The notes under the pieces were generated by a model. It saw only the letters and a list, made by a program, of their open reading frames with translations, searched no databases and was not told where the DNA came from. The translations under genes and the position numbers were made by a program. From Clostridia bacterium (GTDB lineage: Bacteria; Bacillota; Clostridia; Oscillospirales; Acutalibacteraceae), in assembly GCA_024404145.1 (NCBI GenBank), contig JAKSQK010000005.1, positions 1-64,000 on the forward strand: DNA of 64,000 nt, read 5' to 3'. Positions 34,466 to 44,563 of this stretch are shown here, piece after piece. The stretch's first letter is position 1; the number at the start of each line of letters is the position of its first letter.

Positions 34466-35593
34466 ATGAAGCCAAAGACAAAAGTTTTATTCCTTATTCA
34501 GGATTTGAAACACGGCGGAGCCGAAAAGGTTCTTGTTAACCTTGCAAATAATCTTGATAAAACAAAATATGATGTAACGGTTAAAACTCTTTTTAATAAA
34601 GGCGTTCATATAAAGAATATAAAAAACGATGTTACATATATAAAAGGTCTTCCTTTTGAATTTCGGGGTAATTCGCATATCATAAAGAAAATTCCCCCAA
34701 AATGGCTTTACCGTTTTTTTGTTAAGGATAAATATGATATTGTTGCCGCCTTTCTCGAAGGAAATGCAACAAGAGTTTTATCGGGTTGCACCGATGAAAA
34801 AACCAAAAAAGTTGCATGGATACATATAGAAATGCCCAGCATAAAAACTTCATTTTCTTCAAACGATGAAGCGGCAAGAGAGTATTCGAAATTTGATGAT
34901 ATAATCTGTGTTTCCGAAACCGTAAAAGAGGCATTCGAAAAGGCAGCAAATAAAAAATTCGAAAATATAGAAGTTTTATATAATGTTAACGAAACCGAAC
35001 AGATTATCGAAAAAAGCAACGAAATAATAGATGATATCAAATTTAATAAGGATAAGATAAATCTTATTTCGGTTGCAAAAATGGTGCCCTCAAAGGGCTA
35101 TGACCGACTTATACCCGTTATCGCAAAACTAAATAAGGAACTAAATAATATTTTGCATTTGTATTTGCTCGGAATAGGAGAGCAACAAGACGAACTCGAA
35201 AAAATAGCCAAGCAAAACGGCGCTTCGGATTTTGTAACTTTTTTGGGTTTCAAGGAAAATCCTTATAAGTATGTAAAACAGGCGGATTTATATGTATGCT
35301 CTTCGAGAAAAGAAGGTTTTTCAACCGCTGTTACGGAAGCGCTTGTTGTCGGAACTGCGGTTGTATCGACAAATTGTTCGGGTGCTTATGAGTTGCTTGG
35401 AAACAATAATGAATACGGAATTGTAACCGATAACAGCGAAGAGGGAATATATAACGGCATAAAAGATATGGTAATCGGTGAAAAATATAAAGATTATTCA
35501 GTTAAGGCATTGGCAAGGGGTAAAGAGTTCAGTACGCAAAATACGACAAAGGCAGTTGAAAAAATGTTTGAAAGGTTGATAACTAATGAATAA
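34466..35593 (+). CDS. Glycosyltransferase family 4
   Basis: This GT-B enzyme of about 375 residues has LFLIQDLKHGGAEKVLVNLAN at its N-terminus, SVAKMVPSKGYDRLIPVI on the donor side and SSRKEGFSTAVTEALVVGTAVV (EX7E). The closest recognisable group is GT4 transferases of capsule clusters. The start is ATG 34466, five bases after GGTGA; an in-frame TTG at 34445 is less likely. It overlaps the next gene by 8 bases. Confidence 0.9.
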   Translation: MKPKTKVLFLIQDLKHGGAEKVLVNLANNLDKTKYDVTVKTLFNKGVHIKNIKNDVTYIKGLPFEFRGNSHIIKKIPPKWLYRFFVKDKYDIVAAFLEGNATRVLSGCTDEKTKKVAWIHIEMPSIKTSFSSNDEAAREYSKFDDIICVSETVKEAFEKAANKKFENIEVLYNVNETEQIIEKSNEIIDDIKFNKDKINLISVAKMVPSKGYDRLIPVIAKLNKELNNILHLYLLGIGEQQDELEKIAKQNGASDFVTFLGFKENPYKYVKQADLYVCSSRKEGFSTAVTEALVVGTAVVSTNCSGAYELLGNNNEYGIVTDNSEEGIYNGIKDMVIGEKYKDYSVKALARGKEFSTQNTTKAVEKMFERLITNE

Positions 35594-36671
35594 TGCTATT
35601 GCAATTATTACAAGTTATGATGGCCCGTACGGCGGAAATTTCATTGCTTCAATTAAAGCGCTTGACAAGAAAATAAAAGATAACGGTTATAAAACGGTTT
35701 ATATTTTTCAAAGAAAAGTTAAAGATTTTTCTTGGATTCAGCAGGTAATCGGCTTTGCCGATAAGGTGTATTTTTTAGAGTATAAACCTAATTCATTAAG
35801 TAATGTAAAAGAAATAAGAAAAATACTGTTATCGGAGAATGTTAAGCTTATTTATTCGAGAATGGGCGGTTGGGATTTAGCGGCTCATTTTGCGGCACTT
35901 AAACTTCCTATTGTTTGGCATATGGAAATGGAGCCGAATTTATCGGTAAAATCAAAAAGGATTAAATATTTCGGAAAATACCGAATTTTAAGCAACAAAA
36001 ATGTTTATTCAGTTGCCGTTTCAAACCCCGGCGCCGATACGCTTAATACTCTTAATCTTAAAAACAAGTGTATTTCGATACCGAATGCGGCGGCTATTGA
36101 TAAACTTATAAAAAAGGACGAGCCGAATTTTAATAAAACCCCAATTAAAAACCTCATTGTTTTCGGATATAATCCTTATGTTAAAGGGCTTGATTTGGTA
36201 TTTGATGCGTTAGAGGTAATAAATAAAGACGAAACAAAATGCAAACTCCTTATTTCTGCGCAGGAACTGACTTATAAATATACCGAAAGCCGTTACGGCA
36301 ACAATATTCCCTCATGGGCGGAATTATTAGAGCCGACCGAGAATGTTTCGGAAATTTATAACAGGGCGGATATAATGATATCTTCGAGTCGGCGAGAGGG
36401 CTTTTCGTTCTGTCTGCTTGAAGCATTATATTCGGGGTTGCCGTCTGTTTATTCCGATATCCCCGGCACAAACTGGGCAGACGAGATGAAGGGCGTTTAC
36501 CGTTTTGAAAGCGGAAATGCGAATGACCTCATAAGGGCAATAAACGAATGTATGGAACATTCGGTTACTAAGAATGAGCAAGAGCATAACCGAAAACTCA
36601 TAACCGAAAAGTATTCGCTCGATGTGTGGACAGAAAAGTTTATCAAATTATTTAACAGTATATTAAAGTAA
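35586..36671 (+). CDS. Glycosyltransferase family 4
   Basis: The 361-residue protein has a GT-B layout with a less typical N-terminus (AIITSYDGPYGGNFIASI), a central FGYNPYVKGLDLVFDALEVI and a clear C-terminal SSRREGFSFCLLEALYSGLPSV (EX7E motif). The N-domain is divergent, so the acceptor may be unusual. It starts at ATG 35586 behind AAAGG, inside the previous gene's end. Confidence 0.87.
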   Translation: MNNAIAIITSYDGPYGGNFIASIKALDKKIKDNGYKTVYIFQRKVKDFSWIQQVIGFADKVYFLEYKPNSLSNVKEIRKILLSENVKLIYSRMGGWDLAAHFAALKLPIVWHMEMEPNLSVKSKRIKYFGKYRILSNKNVYSVAVSNPGADTLNTLNLKNKCISIPNAAAIDKLIKKDEPNFNKTPIKNLIVFGYNPYVKGLDLVFDALEVINKDETKCKLLISAQELTYKYTESRYGNNIPSWAELLEPTENVSEIYNRADIMISSSRREGFSFCLLEALYSGLPSVYSDIPGTNWADEMKGVYRFESGNANDLIRAINECMEHSVTKNEQEHNRKLITEKYSLDVWTEKFIKLFNSILK

Positions 36672-36682
36672 AAGGATTTTTT

Positions 36683-37522
36683 ATGGTTAATACGGAACTT
36701 CTTGATAAAAATGATGCAAAAATATATTTGCTTTATCTTTTGAAAAACATTTATAAAATAACAGAAGAAAATGATATTCCCATTTATGCAAGTGGCGGAA
36801 CCTGTCTTGGTGCGGTAAGGCATAAAGGTATGATACCTTGGGATGACGATATAGATTTAATGATTTTCCGCAAAGATTATCAAAAATTCGTAACTCTTTG
36901 CGAAAGGTTATTGCCCAGTCCCATCGTTATAAGAACAAGGGAAAACGACCCGCTTTTTTATCAAGAATTTGCAAAGGTTTGCTTTTTAGACGACAACGGC
37001 AAATATACCGAGTTATCTATTGATATATTTGAACTTGACGAAACAAATCCAAACAGAAAACTCTTCCGCAGTATTCAAAATTTTGTTAAATCGAGTTTAT
37101 ATCATATAAAAATGTATAAGGTTACAAAATCAGAGCAGGGCGATTTTCATTCGAAATCCTTTGCAAAGGGAATACTGCTTGGTTTCTTTTCTTTTTTGCT
37201 GCCGATTAAGACAATAGATAAATTACTCTTAAAAACACTGACGGCAGAAAAAAAGAGCGGAGATTATCTTGTTAATTGGGGAGCCGCCTACCATTATACT
37301 AAGGCAACATATCCCAAAAAAGCATTCGGAACTCCAAAGAAAATGCCGTTTGAGAATACATATGTTTGGGCCGAAGAATATCCCGAAATGATTCTTGAAC
37401 AGTTATACGGAAAGAATTATATGAATCCGCCTCCGCCCGAAAAACGGACTGACCACGGGGTTAAAGCATTTACTTGCAGTAAATTAGATTTTGAAAAAAT
37501 TAAAAAAGAAGTGGGTATGTAA
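36683..37522 (+). CDS. LicD-family phosphotransferase
   Basis: LicD proteins move a phospho-substituent such as phosphocholine from its CDP carrier onto a sugar. The 279-residue protein has the core ASGGTCLGAVRHKGMIPWDDDIDL near residue 36 with the catalytic Asp cluster, followed by SIDIFELDE. CDP precursors could come from the TagD-like cytidylyltransferase directly downstream (CDP-glycerol) or the LicC-like gene at 48494 (CDP-choline), so the substituent is uncertain. Confidence 0.9.
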   Translation: MVNTELLDKNDAKIYLLYLLKNIYKITEENDIPIYASGGTCLGAVRHKGMIPWDDDIDLMIFRKDYQKFVTLCERLLPSPIVIRTRENDPLFYQEFAKVCFLDDNGKYTELSIDIFELDETNPNRKLFRSIQNFVKSSLYHIKMYKVTKSEQGDFHSKSFAKGILLGFFSFLLPIKTIDKLLLKTLTAEKKSGDYLVNWGAAYHYTKATYPKKAFGTPKKMPFENTYVWAEEYPEMILEQLYGKNYMNPPPPEKRTDHGVKAFTCSKLDFEKIKKEVGM

Positions 37523-37523
37523 A

Positions 37524-37934
37524 TTGATTATCGGATATACTCAGGGAACATACGATATGTTTCATATAGGACATTTGAATATTTTCAGAAATGCTAAAAA
37601 ATATTGCGATTATTTAATAGTCGGAGTAAACTCCGATGATTTGGTAAAGCAGTATAAAAACAAATCGGTAATTGTTCCGTTAGCAGAGCGTATGGATATA
37701 GTATCTTCCATAAAATATGTTGATGAAGTTATCGAATGTAATACATTGGATAAAAACGAAATACTAAAAAAAGTTCATTTCGATAAAATTTTCATCGGCG
37801 ATGACTGGAAGGGCAATAAGCGCTGGGTTGAAACTGAAAAAGAAATGAAAGAAAAGGGCATTGAGCTTGTCTTTTTACCGCATACCGACGGTACAAGTTC
37901 AACCGTTCTGAGAGAAAAATTAAATGGGTATTAA
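37524..37934 (+). CDS. tagD: Glycerol-3-phosphate cytidylyltransferase (TagD-like)
   Basis: This 136-residue nucleotidyltransferase makes CDP-glycerol from CTP and glycerol 3-phosphate. It has the GTYDMFHIGHLNIF motif with HxGH, VGVNSDDLV, and a C-terminal TSSTVLREKL in place of ISTTxI. The start is TTG 37524 behind GAAGTGGG and directly after the licD-type stop, giving a family-length protein. Adjacent to a LicD-family gene, it suggests glycerol-phosphate decoration. Related enzymes can use other polyol or amino-alcohol phosphates. Confidence 0.9.
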   Translation: MIIGYTQGTYDMFHIGHLNIFRNAKKYCDYLIVGVNSDDLVKQYKNKSVIVPLAERMDIVSSIKYVDEVIECNTLDKNEILKKVHFDKIFIGDDWKGNKRWVETEKEMKEKGIELVFLPHTDGTSSTVLREKLNGY

Positions 37935-38421
37935 ATCTTTCTTAATTGATGTTTGGGAAGAAAAAATCATTGAGGGCACAAACAGAAAAGCTCTTAAAAG
38001 AATAATCAAAGCCAACAAAATGTACCATCAAGGGAACTTTCTTTCTAAGTTTATCGCTATGAAAATACATAATTCCAATATCAAAAAATACGGTTGCGAG
38101 GTTTACCCACAAGCAACAATAGGGGAAGGATTATACATTCCCCATTGTGTTGGTATTACGGTTGGCAGTACAACCGTTTTGGGAAAGAACTGTACAATAT
38201 TTCCCAATGTTGTATTTGGCGCAAAATACAGCCCGAGCGAGAAAAATCCAAACGGAAGAAGACACGCAAAATGCGGAGATAACTGTGTTTTCGGCGCTAA
38301 TTCAACAATTCTCGGCGATATAACTATCGGCAATAATGTTACTGTCGGCGCAGGTGCCGTTGTTACAAAAGATTTACCCGACGGCGTAACCGTTGTCGGT
38401 AATAATAAAATTATTTATTAA
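37924..38421 (+). CDS. Serine acetyltransferase-like hexapeptide protein
   Basis: The 165-residue protein has a short helical N-terminus and a left-handed beta-helix with GEGLYIPHCVGITVG, FPNVVFGAKYSPSEKNPNGRRHAKCGDNCVFGANSTILG and GAGAVVTKDLPDGVTVVG. It is shorter than biosynthetic CysE and fits sugar O-acetyltransferases in capsule loci. It starts 10 bases before the previous stop, with only a weak Shine-Dalgarno, which suggests coupled translation. Confidence 0.88.
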   Translation: MGIKSFLIDVWEEKIIEGTNRKALKRIIKANKMYHQGNFLSKFIAMKIHNSNIKKYGCEVYPQATIGEGLYIPHCVGITVGSTTVLGKNCTIFPNVVFGAKYSPSEKNPNGRRHAKCGDNCVFGANSTILGDITIGNNVTVGAGAVVTKDLPDGVTVVGNNKIIY

Positions 38422-38431
38422 GGTGAAATAT

Positions 38432-39673
38432 TTGGATAAAGTACTTATAGTAAACTATGCCGGACTCGGTATGGGCGGCGTTGAAAAGTATCTTCATATT
38501 TTAATGCTTGAAGCACTTAAAGACGGCAACCGAGTTATATGGATTACGGCCCCTGAAAATGTTAAAAATTCGGTTTTCAGAGATGTTTCGGAAAATGAAA
38601 ATATCGAAAAGGTTTATTATAAACCTAAACTGTATTTTTTCGGTTTAGGCCATCCGAAACTTAATATCTCCAAAGCGGATATGGTTACAATGGTTAGTTT
38701 TAATCAGGAAAACTATATTTGGGGAGAATATTTCAGAAAGAAATACAACTGCAAATCTTTCGACCATTTCTTTATTCTTATGAATTTTTTCGGCGCATCT
38801 GCCTATCCCGAAGACCGAAAAGAGCAGTTTTCATATTTTAAGAAAAGAAGAAAAAAATTATCCGAAAAAATTGCGGTTAAACTTGCAAAAACGGATAGTT
38901 TAAGAGCTTTTGATAAGAAACAACTCGTTTATTATGATGAAAGATATAATTTAGGCATTAATACAACAACGGAAAAATGCTTAAAGAGAAATACAAAGTA
39001 TTATCCGCTAACCGAAGAAGAACTCAAAGCGAAGGCAGAAGAGCGCAAAAAGAGATTTGATATTGTTGCCTGTTCGAGATTTGATTTTCCGCATAAGGCG
39101 TTCTTGGTAGGTTTGCTTAAAGAATTTGAAGCAATACATAATAAATATCCGCAAACAAAACTTTTTATCGTAGGCGACGGCGACTCAAAGGCGCAACTCT
39201 TAAATGAGCTTGAAACCTTATCGGAAAATGCAAAGAGTGCTATTGAACTGACGGGAACGCTTAATATCGAAGAACTTGAATCGCTTCATAAAAACAGTCA
39301 GGCTGCGGTTTCTCTTGCCGGTTGCGCAACATCTTCCGCTATCATAGCTCTGCCTACTCTAATTGCAAGGCATAATACATATAATTGCGAAACCTACGGT
39401 TTTATGCACGAGGCAAAGTCTACTTTAAGGGAAGATTCCGGCAGTCCGATTTTTCCGTTTCTTGAAAAAATTATTACCTGCTCAAATGATGAATATGTTC
39501 AAATCGCAAAAGCGGGTTCGGATTATTTGTTAGGGAAGAAAGAGTATAATCCTTTATATATATTAAAAGAAAAATCAAGCAGCAATAAACCTATTGCAAC
39601 AAAATGGGATATTTTTGTAAACGCAATTTGTTTCAGTACTGCGTTTATATACAGAAAGATTATTAAAAAATAA
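38432..39673 (+). CDS. Glycosyltransferase family 4-like
   Basis: The 413-residue protein begins LIVNYAGLGMGGVEKYLHILML, the typical GT4 opening, and has a donor-side SRFDFPHKAFLVGLLKEFEAI and VGDGDSKAQLLNEL. The EX7E motif is degenerate (AAVSLAGCATSSAIIALPTL), so catalysis or donor use may differ. A long polar central insertion near residues 145-200 is lysine-rich. The start is TTG 38432 behind AAGGTGA. An upstream extension would overlap the acetyltransferase gene without a ribosome site. Confidence 0.82.
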   Translation: MDKVLIVNYAGLGMGGVEKYLHILMLEALKDGNRVIWITAPENVKNSVFRDVSENENIEKVYYKPKLYFFGLGHPKLNISKADMVTMVSFNQENYIWGEYFRKKYNCKSFDHFFILMNFFGASAYPEDRKEQFSYFKKRRKKLSEKIAVKLAKTDSLRAFDKKQLVYYDERYNLGINTTTEKCLKRNTKYYPLTEEELKAKAEERKKRFDIVACSRFDFPHKAFLVGLLKEFEAIHNKYPQTKLFIVGDGDSKAQLLNELETLSENAKSAIELTGTLNIEELESLHKNSQAAVSLAGCATSSAIIALPTLIARHNTYNCETYGFMHEAKSTLREDSGSPIFPFLEKIITCSNDEYVQIAKAGSDYLLGKKEYNPLYILKEKSSSNKPIATKWDIFVNAICFSTAFIYRKIIKK

Positions 39674-39701
39674 GCAAGTTTATTAAAGAGGTTAATTATC
39701 A

Positions 39702-41177
39702 ATGGGAAAAAGAGAAGAGTTTTCTAAGAATTTCTTTTGGCGCTTTTTCGAAAGAACCTGCGCCCAAATGGTTGCAACGGTTGTCGGAATTGTTTTGGCA
39801 AGACTTTTGGCGCCGGAAGCATTCGGAACGGTATCGCTTATCAATGTATTTATTGCTATTTTACAAGTGTTTGTTGACAGCGGTCTCGGAAATGCGCTTA
39901 TCCAAAAAAAGAATGCCGATAATATAGATTTTTCAACGGTATTTTTTACAAATATGTTCGTCTGTACCGTGCTTTATATCGGGCTTTTCTTTGCGGCTCC
40001 GCTTATTGCAAAATTCTATAATAATCCCGATTTTACAAAATATACCCGTGTTTTAGGTCTTGTACTCATTCTTTCGGGTGTTAAAAATTTGCAACAAGCT
40101 TATGTTTCAAAGCAAATGATATTCAAAAAGTTTTTCTATGCAACGCTCGGCGGAACAATAACCGCCGGAGTAGTCGGCATAATCTTGGCTTATTTAGGTT
40201 TTGGCGCTTGGGCAATTATTGCGCAACATCTCGTTAACCTTACCATTGATACTTTGGTTCTTTGGATTACGGTTAAATGGAGACCGCAACTTTCTTTCTC
40301 ATTTAAGCGCCTTAAAGGTCTTTATTCTTTCGGTTGGAAAATGCTGGCATCGGGTTTACTTACCGAAATTTACGACAATATCAGGTCGTTGCTTATCGGA
40401 AAAAAATATTCGGAAGCCGACTTGGCATATTATAATCAGGGCCGTACATATCCGAGCTTTTTGATAGGAAATATAAATTCTTCAATAAATTCCGTTTTAT
40501 TCCCGATGATGTCAAAAGAGCAGGATAGCGTTGAGGGGCTTAAAGCGATGACAAAGCGCTCAATAACCGTTTCAACCTATCTTTTAGCGCCTGTTCTTAT
40601 GGGATTTGCGGCAGTTTCAAAGTCATTTGTAACCTTGGTTCTTACGGAAAAATGGCTGCCTACAATTCCTTATATATATATTTTTTGCTTTACATTTATG
40701 TTCTCTCCGATACATACCGCAAACTTAAATGCCATAAAGGCGCTCGGCAGAAGCGATTTGTTTTTGAAACTTGAAATCATTAAAAAGGTTGTGGGAATAA
40801 CCCTGCTTTTAATATCTTTCCCGTTTGGTCCACTTGCAATGGCTTACAGCGCTCTTGTTGCAAGTATTATGAATCAGGTTATCAACTCATGGCCGAATAA
40901 AAAACTGCTTAAATACAGATATTTAGAGCAAATAAAAGATATTTGCCCTAATATATTAAAGGCAGTATTTATGGCTTTATGCGTTTATTCGGTTAACTTT
41001 TTGCATCTTAACAGCATTTTAACGCTTATTATTCAGATACCTCTCGGCGGAATTATTTATGTTTCAACATCTGTAATCTTCAAAAACCCCTCTTTCTTTT
41101 ATATTTGGGGAATGGTTGGCCCTAAGGTAAATGAAGTTTTGCGTAAATTTTTCAAAAGGAATAAGACAAATTCTTAA
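39702..41177 (+). CDS. Wzx-type polysaccharide flippase (MOP/PST family)
   Basis: The 491-residue membrane protein has about 12-14 hydrophobic segments and resembles the WzxC/TuaB branch: VARLLAPEAFGTVSLINVFIA-like N-terminal region, DSGLGNALIQKK, KYSEADLAYYNQG and a C-terminal positive tail (FKRNKTNS). It would flip undecaprenyl-diphosphate-linked repeat units to the outer face for the EpsG-like polymerase. A complete Wzx/Wzy pair in the operon argues that the separate ABC-2 permease at 14422 serves another polymer. Confidence 0.92.
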   Translation: MGKREEFSKNFFWRFFERTCAQMVATVVGIVLARLLAPEAFGTVSLINVFIAILQVFVDSGLGNALIQKKNADNIDFSTVFFTNMFVCTVLYIGLFFAAPLIAKFYNNPDFTKYTRVLGLVLILSGVKNLQQAYVSKQMIFKKFFYATLGGTITAGVVGIILAYLGFGAWAIIAQHLVNLTIDTLVLWITVKWRPQLSFSFKRLKGLYSFGWKMLASGLLTEIYDNIRSLLIGKKYSEADLAYYNQGRTYPSFLIGNINSSINSVLFPMMSKEQDSVEGLKAMTKRSITVSTYLLAPVLMGFAAVSKSFVTLVLTEKWLPTIPYIYIFCFTFMFSPIHTANLNAIKALGRSDLFLKLEIIKKVVGITLLLISFPFGPLAMAYSALVASIMNQVINSWPNKKLLKYRYLEQIKDICPNILKAVFMALCVYSVNFLHLNSILTLIIQIPLGGIIYVSTSVIFKNPSFFYIWGMVGPKVNEVLRKFFKRNKTNS

Positions 41178-41191
41178 TAAGGGGATATAAT

Positions 41192-42292
41192 ATGCCTATC
41201 AATGTAACCCGTTCTTCAATGCCGGATTTCGGCGAATACTGCGAAGAAATCAAAGAATTATGGGATAGCCATTGGCTTACAAATATGGGAGTAAAGCATA
41301 AACAGTTGGAATCGGACTTGCTTTCGTATTTGAAAGCGGATAATATAACACTTTATGTTAACGGCCATTTAGCGCTTGAAAATATTATCGCAGCATTCGG
41401 TTTTGCTAAAAACAGCGAAATTATTACTTCGCCTTTTACATTTGCATCAACTACCCATGCGATAGTAAGAAACGGACTGACCCCCGTTTTTTGTGATGTA
41501 AATAAAGATGATTATACAATAGATGCTTCCAAAATTGAGGATTTGATTACCGATAAAACCGTTGCAATTTTGCCCGTTCATGTTTACGGAAATATCTGCG
41601 ATGTTGAAAAAATAAAGGCAATAGCCGATAAGCATAACTTAAAAGTTATATACGATGCTGCCCATGCTTTCGGCGTTAAATATAAGGGAATAAGTGCGGC
41701 CAATTTTGGCGATGCTTCAATGTTCAGTTTTCATGCCACAAAAGTTTTCAATACTATTGAGGGCGGCGCCGTTACATATAAAGACAGCAGTCTTTCGGAA
41801 GTTCTAAACGACCTTAAAAACTTCGGTGTTCACGGGCCCGAATCGGTGAAATTTGTCGGCGGAAACGCAAAAATGAATGAATTTGCCGCTGCAATGGGTA
41901 TTTGTAATCTGAGGCATATCGGCGGCGAAATCTCAAAGCGCAAAAAGGTTGTTGAGCATTATCTAAACCGTCTTTCAGGCGTAAAAGGTATAAAAACTTG
42001 GGCGTTGCAGGAAAATGTAACTTCCAATTATGCTTATTTTCCCGTTGTTTTTGATGATTATAAATATACTCGTGATGAGATTTTTGAAAAGTTAAAGCAA
42101 AACGATATTATTGCAAGAAAGTATTTTTATCCGCTTACCAATTCTTTCGAGTGTTTCGAGGGGCAAAAAGGATTCGATGTTAACGATACTCCCGTTGCAA
42201 AATATATTGCCGATAGGGTTTTAACATTACCGCTTTATGCCGATTTATCTCTCGAAACTGTCGATAAAATATGTGATATTATTTTGGATTAG
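41192..42292 (+). CDS. DegT/DnrJ sugar aminotransferase, VioA/FdtB-like
   Basis: The 366-residue PLP enzyme shows INVTRSSMPDFGEYCEEI-type N-terminus, ITSPFTFASTTHAI, YDAAHAFGVKYKG and the PLP-lysine segment SFHATKVFNTIEGGA, which is characteristic of dTDP-4-amino-4,6-dideoxyglucose/galactose transaminases. It would aminate dTDP-4-keto-6-deoxyglucose; the required RmlA and RmlB are not in this window. It is the second sugar aminotransferase of the operon and clearly different from the first. Confidence 0.9.
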   Translation: MPINVTRSSMPDFGEYCEEIKELWDSHWLTNMGVKHKQLESDLLSYLKADNITLYVNGHLALENIIAAFGFAKNSEIITSPFTFASTTHAIVRNGLTPVFCDVNKDDYTIDASKIEDLITDKTVAILPVHVYGNICDVEKIKAIADKHNLKVIYDAAHAFGVKYKGISAANFGDASMFSFHATKVFNTIEGGAVTYKDSSLSEVLNDLKNFGVHGPESVKFVGGNAKMNEFAAAMGICNLRHIGGEISKRKKVVEHYLNRLSGVKGIKTWALQENVTSNYAYFPVVFDDYKYTRDEIFEKLKQNDIIARKYFYPLTNSFECFEGQKGFDVNDTPVAKYIADRVLTLPLYADLSLETVDKICDIILD

Positions 42293-42301
42293 GGTGATAG
42301 T

Positions 42302-43408
42302 ATGTCTGCTACATTAGTACAGTCTTCGGCAAAAAGCGAAAAAAGATTAGGCAATATGGATTTGTTGCGAACAATTTGCGCAATACTTGTAGTTTATAAC
42401 CATTTTTACATCTATATTTCCGGAGAAAATGGATTTTTGTTATCCATGCCTCTTTATACGCAAATAGTTTATAGGGTTTTGTTTTCTTTGTCTGTAACAG
42501 CTGTCCCGTTGTTTTTTGTTATTTCCGGCTATTTTTCAGTCAGTTCAAAAAAGCAATGCTTGGGCAAAGTTGTGTCATTGTTTTTTATGACATTTGTTTA
42601 TAGCAACATTCAGGAAATAGCATTTTTCGTCAAACAGATATTAGTAGATAAAACTTTTAATTTTAACTTTGTATTTTTAGTTAAAAACTATTATTTCTAT
42701 TTATTCTGCGGTATATATATTCTTTCTCCTTATATCAATAAACTGTTAATTTCATTAAGTAAGAAAGAATATAAGAGACTGATTATCATTATGTTTTTGT
42801 TGGTTTCTGTTTGGTCTACGATAATAAATATGTATGCTTCTTTCGCAAAGATAGATGATATCAGCAGTGTGTTCTTTACCAGCAGAACAGGAACATCAAT
42901 GGGTTTTAACATCGTAAATTTTTCTATGTTTTATATTATCGGCGGGTATTTCAAATTGCATTATACTCCCAAAAGCAAAGATAAAACGGTCTTTCTTTTT
43001 GTTTTACTAATATCCTCTGCAATTACATCAATCGGTTATTTTGTATCTCGTCCCTTTTCAAAAGTTTCGTTATATTATGACAGTATTTTCGTAGTTGCTT
43101 CTGCTATATCCCTTTTCGTTCTGTTTTTGAATATGAATATGAGATACAATTCTGCCGTATCCTTTGCGGGAAAGAAAACTTACGGTACTTTTTTAATTCA
43201 CAGTTTTGTTGATGCTTGTGTAGCAACCTTTATCAGCGCTGAAAATGTCTTTAAGCAAAGCCCCATAGGATTTATCTTTGTTTTTCTGATTTTTGTACTG
43301 GGCGTTTACATTCTTTCTTTGATTACCACTTCGGTATTGCAGTTTATAGGCAAACCTATAAGTAACATTTGGAAGAAAACTAAGATTTATAATATTCCAT
43401 TTATTTAG
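42302..43408 (+). CDS. Membrane acyltransferase, acyltransferase-3 family
   Basis: The 368-residue protein has about ten hydrophobic segments and the family's N-terminal MDLLRTICAILVVYNHFYIY (Arg and His of the active region) and SGYFSVSSKKQ. Such enzymes move acetyl or other acyl groups to extracytoplasmic sugars. The gene is visibly more A+T-rich than the neighbouring transferases and uses more TTT/TTA codons, as does the next gene, so the pair may have been acquired together. Confidence 0.88.
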   Translation: MSATLVQSSAKSEKRLGNMDLLRTICAILVVYNHFYIYISGENGFLLSMPLYTQIVYRVLFSLSVTAVPLFFVISGYFSVSSKKQCLGKVVSLFFMTFVYSNIQEIAFFVKQILVDKTFNFNFVFLVKNYYFYLFCGIYILSPYINKLLISLSKKEYKRLIIIMFLLVSVWSTIINMYASFAKIDDISSVFFTSRTGTSMGFNIVNFSMFYIIGGYFKLHYTPKSKDKTVFLFVLLISSAITSIGYFVSRPFSKVSLYYDSIFVVASAISLFVLFLNMNMRYNSAVSFAGKKTYGTFLIHSFVDACVATFISAENVFKQSPIGFIFVFLIFVLGVYILSLITTSVLQFIGKPISNIWKKTKIYNIPFI

Positions 43409-43418
43409 GAGAGAAAAA

Positions 43419-44489
43419 GTGGAAAAAACAGGATTAAAAAAAGAGCGCGATTCTAATTTAGAGTTGTTCAGAATCGTTACAATGCTATTTATTATTGCCC
43501 ATCATTATGTCGTAAATTCGGGACTCGGAGGTTCCGAAGGGCTCATTTTTTCTAATTATACTTCTTGGCGTTCGCTGTTTTTATTATGCTTTGGCGCATT
43601 CGGAAAAACAGGAATAAATTGTTTTGTAATGATAACCGGATATTTTATGTGTAAATCAAATATAACTCTTAAAAAGTTCTTAAAACTTTTGCTTGAAGTT
43701 ATGTTTTATAAGATAGGTATTTATTTGATTTTTTGCATTACCGGTTATACAAAAATTTCTCTTTTCGCTTTGTTAGACGCAATAATACCCACAAGAGAAA
43801 TAGCAGGTAATTTTACAGGAACATATTTAGTATTCTTTTTGGCAATTCCTTTTTTGAATGCATTGATCAGAAATCTAAATGAAAAACAGCATATTAGACT
43901 GATTTTGTTATCTTGTTTTGTTTATGTTTTCTTCGGAAATATAATCAAATTCAGTGTTCAAATGAATTATTTTTCATGGTATATGGTTATATACTTCATA
44001 GCTTCATACATAAGACTTTATCCAAAAGATTTATTTAATAATAAAAAACTTTGCGGTCTTATGTTTTTAACATCTGTTCTTCTTTCTTTGCTTTCGGTTA
44101 TTGCGTTAGCTTTTATCGGCAAAAAATTAAATATGAATTTATCATATTTCTTTATGAGCGATACAAATGCAATTTTTGCCGTAACAAACGGAATCACAGG
44201 ATTTTTGTTCTTCAAAAATTTAGAAATAAAACAGAGCCGATTTATAAATGCGGTTGCTTCAACAACATTCGGTGTATTTCTTATTCATGCAAGTAGCAAT
44301 TTAATGAGAAAGTGGCTTTGGGAGGATGTATTAAATAATGTAGGAGTTTATTCTTCCAAGTATATGCCGATTCATGCCGTTTGCAGTGTTATGGGTATCT
44401 TTATTGTATGCTCGGCAATTGATTATTTAAGAATTAAATTTATCGAGAAACCGGCGTTTAAGTTTATCAATTCCAAGATTAAAGATTAG
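43419..44489 (+). CDS. Membrane acyltransferase, acyltransferase-3 family
   Basis: The 356-residue protein has the same layout as its upstream neighbour: NLELFRIVTMLFIIAHHYVVNSG at the N-terminus, MITGYFMCKSN, and about ten membrane segments. The GTG start at 43419 lies just after AGGAGAG. The two proteins are clearly homologous but much diverged, so they probably modify different positions. A stretch of about 74 bases with no feature follows. Confidence 0.87.
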   Translation: MEKTGLKKERDSNLELFRIVTMLFIIAHHYVVNSGLGGSEGLIFSNYTSWRSLFLLCFGAFGKTGINCFVMITGYFMCKSNITLKKFLKLLLEVMFYKIGIYLIFCITGYTKISLFALLDAIIPTREIAGNFTGTYLVFFLAIPFLNALIRNLNEKQHIRLILLSCFVYVFFGNIIKFSVQMNYFSWYMVIYFIASYIRLYPKDLFNNKKLCGLMFLTSVLLSLLSVIALAFIGKKLNMNLSYFFMSDTNAIFAVTNGITGFLFFKNLEIKQSRFINAVASTTFGVFLIHASSNLMRKWLWEDVLNNVGVYSSKYMPIHAVCSVMGIFIVCSAIDYLRIKFIEKPAFKFINSKIKD

Positions 44490-44563
44490 TATTGTAAACC
44501 CCCAAAATATAAAAACTGTTTTATTAAATTTAATTCCTTTAACTTCTATACGGGAGGCAGATA